Shown here piece after piece: positions 52,406 through 59,115 of a stretch of DNA of 59,115 nucleotides. The position numbers were made by a program, and so were the translations under genes. The DNA comes from Candidatus Treponema merdequi (GTDB lineage Bacteria > Spirochaetota > Spirochaetia > Treponematales > Treponemataceae): NCBI GenBank assembly GCA_018064525.1, contig JAGHVB010000016.1, forward strand, positions 1 to 59,115, given 5' to 3'. The number at the start of each line of letters is the position of its first letter. Position 1 is the first letter of the stretch. The notes under the pieces were generated by a model. That model ran no database searches. It saw nothing but the letters and a program-made list of their open reading frames with translations, and was not told where the DNA came from.

Positions 52406-53899
52406 ATGATTTCTTATGTTATCACTATTCTTGCAGTTGCTCTTGTACTGCTGTTTATCATTTCTTACAAGAAAGTTCCAAAAAACAGAATTGGAATTCG
52501 TGTCGGACCATTTGGTTCAAAGACTGTAACTGGGAAAGCTATTTTTGTAATTCCATTTTTACAGAGAATTGACTACATGACTCTAGAAAACATTCAGGTT
52601 GATTTTGTTTCTAAAGATTCAATTCCAACTCAAGATGCCATTAATATTAAAGTAGATGCTGTTGCAAACATTTCTGTTTCTCAGGATCCAGATACAATGA
52701 AAAAAGCTGCGGCAAAATTCATCGGCTACTCAACTTCTGATATTGCTCAGGTTGTAACTCCTGTTCTTGAAGGTAATATCCGTGAAATCATTTCTCAGAT
52801 TAAGCTCAAGGATTTGATTCAGGGCGATAAAAAAGTTCTTGCAGAAAAAGTTGCAGAAAACGTAAAACCAAACCTCATCGATTTGGGCCTTGAACTTACA
52901 ACTTTCAACATCCAGAACTTCAAAGATGACAATGGTGTAATCAATAATCTCGGTATTGAAAATACAGTTGCCATTTCAAAAGATGCCGCAAAAGCAAAAG
53001 CTGCTGCAGAAGCTGAAGTTAAGATTGCACAGGCTCAGGCAGACAAAGATGCAAATGAAGCTCGTGTTGCTGCAGAACTTGAAATTGCACAGAAACAGAA
53101 TGACCTTGCAATCAAAAAAGCCGCATTACAGCTTCAGGCAGATACAGAAGCTGCAAAAGCAGAAGCAGCAAAAGGAATTGAAACAGAAAATCAGCGTAAG
53201 GTTCTCGAAATCAAAGCTGCTGATGCCAACATTGCAAGACAGGAAAAACAGATTGAAATTCAGGAAAAAGAAGTTTCAATCAAAGAAAAAGCTCTTGATG
53301 CAGAAGTTAAGAAAACTGCAGAAGCAGAAAAATTTGCAGCCCAGCAGAAAGCAGAAGCAGAACTTTATACAAGACAGAAAAAAGCCGAAGCTGAAGCATT
53401 TGAAATTCAGCGTCAGGCAGAAGCAGAAGCTTTCACAAGACAGAAGAAAGCCGAAGCTGAAAAAATTGCAATGGAAAATGAAGCATCCGGTAAAAAAGCA
53501 CTTGCTGAAGCAACTCAGGCTCAGGGTGAAGCAGAAGCTGCAGCAATCAAGGCAAAACTTGTTGCAGAAGCAGACGGTATGCGCGAAAAAGCAGAAGCTC
53601 TCAAAGAATACGGTGATGCCGCTAAACAGCAGATGCAGCTTGATGCTCTCAAAGTTTACTTTGAACAGCTTCCAAAAATTGCTGAAGCTTCTGGAAAAGC
53701 TTACCAGAATGTTGATAAGATTTACATGTACGGCGGAGATTCATCAAAACTCCAGGGCGACATGATGAAGACAATCACACAGGTCAGCGAAAGCCTTGGA
53801 CAGACACTTGGCATCGACCTTAAAACTCTTGCAGCAGGTCTTGTGGGCGGAAAAATCGCTTCTGACATTGCAGATAAAAAAAACAAGTCTGATAAATAA
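52406..53899 (+). CDS. Flotillin family protein
   Basis: A 497-residue SPFH protein. One N-terminal membrane helix (VITILAVALVLLFIISY), then the SPFH/band-7 domain (about 30-200; DYMTLENIQVDFVSKDSIPT), a long Ala/Glu/Lys-rich coiled coil (about 200-400) with repeated QKKAEAEAF units, and a C-terminal domain ending in a basic tail. Flotillins scaffold ordered membrane patches and affect secretion and signalling. AAGGAGAT lies 6 bases before the ATG. It is a single-gene unit closed by a terminator. Confidence 0.93.
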   Translation: MISYVITILAVALVLLFIISYKKVPKNRIGIRVGPFGSKTVTGKAIFVIPFLQRIDYMTLENIQVDFVSKDSIPTQDAINIKVDAVANISVSQDPDTMKKAAAKFIGYSTSDIAQVVTPVLEGNIREIISQIKLKDLIQGDKKVLAEKVAENVKPNLIDLGLELTTFNIQNFKDDNGVINNLGIENTVAISKDAAKAKAAAEAEVKIAQAQADKDANEARVAAELEIAQKQNDLAIKKAALQLQADTEAAKAEAAKGIETENQRKVLEIKAADANIARQEKQIEIQEKEVSIKEKALDAEVKKTAEAEKFAAQQKAEAELYTRQKKAEAEAFEIQRQAEAEAFTRQKKAEAEKIAMENEASGKKALAEATQAQGEAEAAAIKAKLVAEADGMREKAEALKEYGDAAKQQMQLDALKVYFEQLPKIAEASGKAYQNVDKIYMYGGDSSKLQGDMMKTITQVSESLGQTLGIDLKTLAAGLVGGKIASDIADKKNKSDK

Positions 53900-53952
53900 T
53901 ACACTTCAGGATGTTTGAAATAAACAAATAAATGTCCTGATTATTTAAATTG

Positions 53953-53999
53953 AAACAGTGAAATTTCTGGTTTTATCCATGAAGTTTCACTGTTTTTTT
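53953..53999 (+). terminator. Terminator after flotillin gene
   Basis: AAACAGTGAAA (53953-53963) pairs perfectly with TTTCACTGTTT (53985-53995), followed by T-rich sequence to 53999. Confidence 0.8.
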
Positions 54000-54017
54000 A
54001 TGTGGAATTTGTACTTA

Positions 54018-54046
54018 TTCCATAAATCTTCAATAACTGATAAAAT
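54018..54046 (+). promoter_or_regulatory. Promoter of FemA/B gene (leaderless)
   Basis: A weak -35 TTCCAT (54018-54023), 17 bases, TGA-TAAAAT (-10 at 54041-54046). ATG 54055 follows after 8 bases and has no SD. Confidence 0.45.
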
Positions 54047-54054
54047 AAACTGTT

Positions 54055-55197
54055 ATGTCAGAATATAAAATTTCAGAAATAAACAGTTCAAAACACCCGA
54101 ACGACGGCACTTTTTTGCAGACTCCTTTCTGGTGTTCTTTCAAATCACGCCATGGATGGACTTACCGCCGTTTTTCAATCAATGACACAGAATGCGCAGT
54201 TTTAAACCGCGACTTTTTCAAAAGAAAATTTTCAATCGCATATGTTCCACTTTATCCTAAACTCGGCGACATCGTAACACAGGCAGCTTCAGATACAAAC
54301 TCTGCTTCATCAATTCCAGACGCCGCATCAATTTCAAAAGAACTTTCTGACATCGCTTTTGCATTAAAACCATATCTTCCAAAAAATACAATCGCAATCC
54401 GTTTTGATCCGGACTTAATTTTTGACACACCAGAAGCCCGCGACTCATTCAATAAAAATTTTTCAAAATCTGCTTCTTCACAAAAATTGTCAATCAGAAA
54501 AAACAAAGTCGACATTCAGCCGCCTGACTCAACTCAGATTGACCTTACAGCTGACACAGAAACAATCATGTCGCGAATGCATTCAAAATGGCGATACAAC
54601 ATAAGGCTTGCAGAAAAAAAAGGCGTGACAATTAAAAAATATATCGGATCAGATTCCATCATAACTGAAAAACTCGATAAATTTTACGAACTCACAAAAG
54701 AAACAAATGCCCGTGACGGAAACTCAAGCCACGCAAAATCATATTACCTTGACCTCATAAAATATTCTGCAGAAAAAATTAATTCGGGCGAAGATGTTCC
54801 GCTTATTTCACTTTATATTGCAGAACACGAAGGTGAAGAAATTGCATCGATTATGACTCTTTTTTCTCATGATGAAGCAATTTATCTTTACGGTGCAAGT
54901 TCAAACAAAAAAAGAAATTTAATGCCTAATCATCTTTTGCAATGGACAGCAATGAAAGATGCAAAAGAATACGGTTCAAAATATTATGATATGTACGGAA
55001 TGCCGCCTGAAGGAAAAAATGAAAATCATCCGATGCACGGACTTTATATGTTCAAGGCAAATTTCGGCGGAAGAAATATTCACAGAATCGGATCATTTGA
55101 TGTTCCGTTAAAATCAGTTTACAAACTTTACAACATGGCAGAAAAAGCGAGAGCTTTCTATCATAAAGTTATTCTTAAAAAAATCAGGGGCCGTTAG
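54055..55197 (+). CDS. FemA/FemB-type aminoacyltransferase
   Basis: A 380-residue cytosolic enzyme of the Fem/MurM class, which uses aminoacyl-tRNA to add residues to the peptide of lipid II. Landmarks: FLQTPFWCSFKSRHGW, RMHSKWRYNIRLAEKKGV and LYGASSNKKRNLMPNHLLQW, the acetyltransferase-like second domain, then YDMYGMPPEGKNENHPMHGL. The coiled-coil arm of staphylococcal FemA is missing. Which residue is added is unknown. RNase Z starts 3 bases after its stop, so they are co-transcribed. Confidence 0.85.
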   Translation: MSEYKISEINSSKHPNDGTFLQTPFWCSFKSRHGWTYRRFSINDTECAVLNRDFFKRKFSIAYVPLYPKLGDIVTQAASDTNSASSIPDAASISKELSDIAFALKPYLPKNTIAIRFDPDLIFDTPEARDSFNKNFSKSASSQKLSIRKNKVDIQPPDSTQIDLTADTETIMSRMHSKWRYNIRLAEKKGVTIKKYIGSDSIITEKLDKFYELTKETNARDGNSSHAKSYYLDLIKYSAEKINSGEDVPLISLYIAEHEGEEIASIMTLFSHDEAIYLYGASSNKKRNLMPNHLLQWTAMKDAKEYGSKYYDMYGMPPEGKNENHPMHGLYMFKANFGGRNIHRIGSFDVPLKSVYKLYNMAEKARAFYHKVILKKIRGR

Positions 55198-55200
55198 TTT

Positions 55201-56127
55201 ATGAACATGGAAGCTTTTATTTTAGGTTGCGGTGGAATGCAGCCGCTGCCGTACAGACATTTGACTTCTGTTCTTCTTCGACGCGATGGAGATTTATTTT
55301 TATTTGACGGAGGCGAGGGAACTCAGGTTTCTTTAAAGCGTCTTAACTTAAAATGGAAAAAAATAAATGCTATTTTCGTTTCACATACACACGCCGATCA
55401 TGTAACAGGACTTCCTGGAATCATGATGCTTTCATCTCAAGTTGACAGAACAGAACCTCTTTATATTTATGGACCTCCGAAAATTGCAGAGTACATCGAG
55501 ACAAGCCGCAAAGTTCTTGATATGTATATTAATTATCCTGTTGTCGTAAAAGAAATTACAGCGCCTTGTGTCGTTCACGAAGAAAAAGATTTTATCATCA
55601 GAGCTTTTCCACTGAATCACACAAAAGTCTGCGTAGGTTATACTCTCGAAGAAAAAGACAGACCAGGAGAATTTAATCCTGAGCGCGCAAAAGAACTCAA
55701 TGTTCCGTGCGGACCTCTCTGGTCAAAACTTCAGAACGGAGAAACAGTCGAGGCCTCAGACGGAACTCTCGTAAAACCAGAAGATGTTTTAGGAAAGCCT
55801 CGTAAGGGGAGAAAATTTTCTTATGTAACTGATACAGCTTATATGGACTCAATTGCAGAAGAAGTTAAAAACTCAGATCTCCTTGTCTGCGAAGGAATGT
55901 TTGAAAGAGCTCTCATCGACCAGGCAAAAGAAAAAAAACATATGACTTCATCACAGGCTGCAACGATTGCCCGCGACAGCAATTCCAAAAAAATGTGCCT
56001 CATTCATTACAGCCCGCGCTATACTGATAAAGAACTTGGAATTCTCGAAGAAGAGGCAAAAGAAATTTATCCCGGAACAATTCTTTCAAAAGACAGAATG
56101 CATTTCGAGATTCCGTTTGAAGATTAA
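55201..56127 (+). CDS. rnz: Ribonuclease Z
   Basis: A 308-residue metallo-beta-lactamase-fold endonuclease that trims tRNA 3' ends. FVSHTHADHVTGLPG is the HxHxDH zinc motif, FDGGEGTQ precedes it, FPLNHTKVCVGY and SYVTDTAY supply further ligands, and CLIHYSPRYTD carries the final histidine. Length fits the short form (RNase ZS). It follows the Fem gene by 3 bases and lacks its own clear SD. Confidence 0.94.
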   Translation: MNMEAFILGCGGMQPLPYRHLTSVLLRRDGDLFLFDGGEGTQVSLKRLNLKWKKINAIFVSHTHADHVTGLPGIMMLSSQVDRTEPLYIYGPPKIAEYIETSRKVLDMYINYPVVVKEITAPCVVHEEKDFIIRAFPLNHTKVCVGYTLEEKDRPGEFNPERAKELNVPCGPLWSKLQNGETVEASDGTLVKPEDVLGKPRKGRKFSYVTDTAYMDSIAEEVKNSDLLVCEGMFERALIDQAKEKKHMTSSQAATIARDSNSKKMCLIHYSPRYTDKELGILEEEAKEIYPGTILSKDRMHFEIPFED

Positions 56128-56154
56128 ATTAAGTGGAATTTATTAAACCGCAAT

Positions 56155-56898
56155 ATGATTGAACTTGTTAATTTTTCAAAAAGTTATAAATCGATTTTCT
56201 CAAAAGAAAAAATTGCAGCAGATGATATTTCATTTACGGTAAAACCAGATTCAATTACAGGTTTACTCGGACCAAACGGCGCCGGAAAGACAACAATTAT
56301 TAAAGCAATCTGTTCAATACATTATCCGTCATCAGGAAATGTTTTTATTTATGACAAAGATGGCAGAAAATTTGATACAGCGTCTCAGACTGCAGATTCA
56401 AAGCATCTTATCGGTTATGTAAGTGAAAATCCTCATCTTTATAGAAATCTTACTGTTATTGAATATTTAAAACTTATCTGCGAAATTTATAAAACTGATG
56501 AATCAAATTTACAGAAAGTTATAAAAGATTTTTCTCTTTCTGAAGTTCTTTCACAAAAAATTTCAACATTATCAAAAGGTTATTCACAGCGGGTAAGCTT
56601 TGCATCAAGCCTTATTCATAATCCTGAAATATTGATTCTTGATGAACCGTCATCAGGACTTGATCCTAATCAGATTATTGAAACAAGAAATATTATTAAA
56701 AAACTTTCAAAAACAAAGACAATTTTATTTTCAACACATATTATGAGTGAAGCAGAAAATCTTTGTGATGAAGTTGTAATTCTGCAGAATGGAAAACTGC
56801 TTGCAAAAGGTTCTGTATCTGAAATAAAGAAACAGACAAAAGCCAGAACTCTTGAAGATGCATATATAAATCTGACAAAAAAAGGAGACTTCAGATGA
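56155..56898 (+). CDS. ABC transporter ATP-binding protein
   Basis: A 247-residue ATPase. Walker A LGPNGAGKTTIIKAI, Q-loop region GYVSENPHLY, signature LSKGYSQRVSFASSL (LSKGY in place of LSGGQ), Walker B ILILDEPSSGLD, and H-loop FSTHIMSEAE. It is of the ABC-2 export type (GldA/NatA-like). Its stop overlaps the start of the partner permease gene by three bases. It works with that protein, possibly in surface export or in gliding-type envelope functions. Confidence 0.92.
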   Translation: MIELVNFSKSYKSIFSKEKIAADDISFTVKPDSITGLLGPNGAGKTTIIKAICSIHYPSSGNVFIYDKDGRKFDTASQTADSKHLIGYVSENPHLYRNLTVIEYLKLICEIYKTDESNLQKVIKDFSLSEVLSQKISTLSKGYSQRVSFASSLIHNPEILILDEPSSGLDPNQIIETRNIIKKLSKTKTILFSTHIMSEAENLCDEVVILQNGKLLAKGSVSEIKKQTKARTLEDAYINLTKKGDFR

Positions 56899-59115
56899 TA
56901 AGCAAAGCTCTTATTTTAAAAGATTTTAAGTCTCACACTTTAAGCTATATTCTGTGTTCTCTTTTTTTATTTTTAACGTCGAGTTTTCAGTTTTTTATAT
57001 TTAACCGTTTTTTTATATTCGGATATGGAACTACAAATCTATCAAATTTCTTTTCAACAATTCCATATATCTTTTGTCTTATAATTCCTGTAATCGTATT
57101 ATTAAACAGTAATTCCGACGTAGAAAATATTTTTCCGTTTTCACAGACTTCAATTATTCTTTCCAAACTTATTTCACATTCTTTGATTTTATTTGCAATG
57201 ATAATTCCACTTGCAGCAATTCCTGTTACAGTCAGTTTTTTTGGTGATGTGGAAGCTGTAAATGTAGTAACAGGTTTTATGGGAATTTTCCTGTATGAAG
57301 TTCTTGCAGTAAGCCTTTGTCTTTTTGTAAACGAAATTATATCATTAAAACCTCTTTTCTTAGTTGTTTCAGTTTTAATTTTGATTGCGATTAATTCAAT
57401 TCAGATCATACCTCTATACATAAACTGTAATTCCTTTTTTACAGGACTTTTTAACAACTTAAGTTTTATATGGCATTTTGATTCTTTTTCAAAAGGAATA
57501 CTTGATACGAGAGATTTGATATTCTTTATACTTTCATCTATGCTTTTACTTCTTCTGGCGGTTTGTATAAATGAAATAAAAAAAGAAAGAAACTTTTTTT
57601 CAAAAGATTTAAAAATTTATTCAATTCTTGTCATTTGTATTTTTCTTTTTGCGTTCATCGACAACTCAAGACTATATCTGAGACTTGATTTTACAAAAGA
57701 TAAACAGTTTTCAGTATCAAAATATACAAGACAGACTTTAAGCATTGCATCTGATCCTGTAAGAATAACTTATTACCGTTCAAAAGAACTTGTCTCAAGG
57801 TATCCAGAAGTTCGAGATGTTTATGATTATTTAAAAATCTGTGCAAATGAAAATAAAAATATTTCACTTTCTGTTCTAGATGCCAATAAAAAAGAAAATG
57901 AAGAAATCTTAAAAAATCTTTCTGTAGCACCTCAGCAGATACAATCTATAAATGATAATAAAGCGGAATATATTAAAATTTATTCCGCTATTGTCATTGA
58001 ATATCAGGGTAAAAAAGAAGTAATTCCATTTGTACTTTCAACAGCTTCTTTGGAATTTGAACTTAACACAAGACTTGATGCTTTGATTAAAAATAAATTT
58101 TATTCTGCATATATTCTATGCGGAAATGAATATAACACAGATGACTGTCATTATCTTGAATTACTCTTAACAACTTCGAATATTCACTGTTATCCGGTTG
58201 AAAAAGAATCAATTACATATATTCAGGATCAGCTTCAGACAGACATTCCGTTGATTTTATTTGGAACAAGTTCATTGACACCGGAACAGTCATCAGTAAT
58301 AGAAAATTTTATTTTACGCGGTGGAAAGGCATTGATAATGACATCCCAGTATTCTGTTGATATCAACGGAAACTGGAAAATTTCAAAAAATGAAAATGAC
58401 AGTTTTATTCCTGTACTTGAAAAATGGGGTGTAAAATTTGAAAATAAAATTGTAAATGATCTTTCAAATATAAGGACAAGTTTTGTTTCATCTCAATCTG
58501 ATAAAACTTATGAAACTGAAAATCCTCAGTATGAATATATAAATTATCCTCAATGGATTTCTCTCTTGCCACAAAAAAATATTCCAAACGGACTTACACT
58601 TTTCTGGGCAAGTCCTGTAAAAGAAGACAGCAGGGTAATGCCATTATTTTATTCCTCTGATATGAGCTGGACTGTGAAAGAATTTGATTTTAAAACTTAT
58701 TCTCAAACTTCTGAACTTTTTATTTCAAATCCTTTTACTGTAGAAAAAGCTCCGATTTCAGATCCTCTTTTTACAAAAGAAGTTTCTACACTTGGAGTTC
58801 AATTAAAATCTCCGATAACAGGCTTATATAACTATGAAACAAATGAAAATCCGAAAATAATTATAATTCCATGTCAATATTTTGCATTTGACCTTCTTCT
58901 TGAACTTGCAGGAGGTGAAAACGGAGATTTCAGAAATCCTGATTTTATTCTTCAGAGTATTTTAAAACTTACAGATTCAGAGGAACTTTCTAAAATGCAG
59001 TATGGTGGAATTAAAAATATTTCACTTTATAAAATAACAGATCCTCAGAAATTTAATTTAAAATGTGCAGAAGTATTGCGTATAATTTTCTTTATTGCAA
59101 TTATTCATATTATAT
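56895..59115 (+). CDS. Fused GldF-GldG-like ABC permease, 3' end cut
   Basis: The frame opens at ATG 56895 behind AAGGAG and stays open to the right edge (740 codons). Residues about 1-235 hold some six membrane helices of an ABC-2 permease (GldF-like). After one more helix (ILVICIFLFAFIDN), a large extracytoplasmic GldG-like domain follows (DFTKDKQFSVSKYTRQTL, ARITYY-type strand, then LIKNKFYSAYILCGNEYNTD and RGGKALIMTSQYSVDI). The last residues (VLRIIFFIAIIHII) start the terminal helix, so little is missing. The ATPase partner is directly upstream. GldF and GldG are usually separate, so this is a fusion. Confidence 0.85.
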   Translation, partial: MISKALILKDFKSHTLSYILCSLFLFLTSSFQFFIFNRFFIFGYGTTNLSNFFSTIPYIFCLIIPVIVLLNSNSDVENIFPFSQTSIILSKLISHSLILFAMIIPLAAIPVTVSFFGDVEAVNVVTGFMGIFLYEVLAVSLCLFVNEIISLKPLFLVVSVLILIAINSIQIIPLYINCNSFFTGLFNNLSFIWHFDSFSKGILDTRDLIFFILSSMLLLLLAVCINEIKKERNFFSKDLKIYSILVICIFLFAFIDNSRLYLRLDFTKDKQFSVSKYTRQTLSIASDPVRITYYRSKELVSRYPEVRDVYDYLKICANENKNISLSVLDANKKENEEILKNLSVAPQQIQSINDNKAEYIKIYSAIVIEYQGKKEVIPFVLSTASLEFELNTRLDALIKNKFYSAYILCGNEYNTDDCHYLELLLTTSNIHCYPVEKESITYIQDQLQTDIPLILFGTSSLTPEQSSVIENFILRGGKALIMTSQYSVDINGNWKISKNENDSFIPVLEKWGVKFENKIVNDLSNIRTSFVSSQSDKTYETENPQYEYINYPQWISLLPQKNIPNGLTLFWASPVKEDSRVMPLFYSSDMSWTVKEFDFKTYSQTSELFISNPFTVEKAPISDPLFTKEVSTLGVQLKSPITGLYNYETNENPKIIIIPCQYFAFDLLLELAGGENGDFRNPDFILQSILKLTDSEELSKMQYGGIKNISLYKITDPQKFNLKCAEVLRIIFFIAIIHII

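Noticed and set aside
52956-53765. 269-codon frame inside the flotillin gene
   Set aside because: It is a shifted reading of the Ala/Glu/Lys-rich coiled-coil DNA and yields a Lys/Gln/Leu-rich low-complexity protein.
1-59115. CRISPR arrays, tRNA or rRNA genes
   Set aside because: I saw no regularly spaced repeats and no cloverleaf or rRNA-like sequence; gaps between genes are mostly short. A tRNAscan or Infernal run could still find something.

Overview
The window looks like a chromosomal segment of a low-GC spirochaete, most likely a gut or rumen Treponema. I infer this from the AT-rich coding style, the many short lipoprotein and SH3-domain genes, the gene order rimP-nusA-infB-rbfA-truB, a divergent Rnf operon, a FemA/B-type enzyme and an omega subunit directly upstream of miaA. 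No database search was possible, so the species is a guess. I saw no rRNA, tRNA or CRISPR array.

Region 1 (1-5950) is accessory DNA. A left-truncated SH3 gene is followed by three integron-type attC sites (1175-1238, 2558-2620, 3439-3580). These delimit gene cassettes with an unknown protein, a ribbon-helix-helix-like protein, a beheaded VOC/glyoxalase fragment, a secreted protein and a secreted NADase-type glycan-binding-like protein. After the array come a nucleotidyl-cyclase-like gene, a minus-strand peptide with a double-glycine leader, and the 3' remnant of an M18 aminopeptidase. No integrase lies in the window.

Region 2 (5950-10720) holds a chemoreceptor, an SH3 protein, a HAD phosphatase and a chromosomal relative of the cassette NADase-type domain protein. 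Region 3 (10741-17056) is the translation/transcription operon rimP-nusA-infB-rbfA-truB, with a promoter and a terminator-like hairpin in its leader. NusA ends in a zinc ribbon and IF2 carries RG-rich repeats. Region 4 (17082-37533) is housekeeping: secA, hisS, a NeuB-type synthase, trmB, ligA, an M23 peptidase, recJ-recO, rpoZ-miaA, a P-loop/Asp23-like protein and a pseudouridine synthase, with several spirochaete-type lipoproteins.

Region 5 (37604-46135) is a PAP2-like gene, a large membrane protein and rnfCDGEAB. The Rnf subunits appear to have lost the covalent-FMN motifs, the intramembrane iron-sulfur cysteines and the N-terminal RnfB cluster. The operon is followed by a GH57-fold protein whose catalytic residues look substituted. 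Region 6 (46261-59115) contains metG, a lipoprotein, folA, a frameshifted DUF1566 lipoprotein, a queuosine-precursor transporter under an apparent preQ1-I riboswitch, a flotillin, FemA/B, RNase Z, and an ABC ATPase with a fused GldF-GldG-like partner that runs off the right edge.

A window-wide pattern is that many genes, including secA, hisS and metG, have a -10 promoter box only 6-9 nt before the ATG and no Shine-Dalgarno sequence, which suggests leaderless mRNAs.
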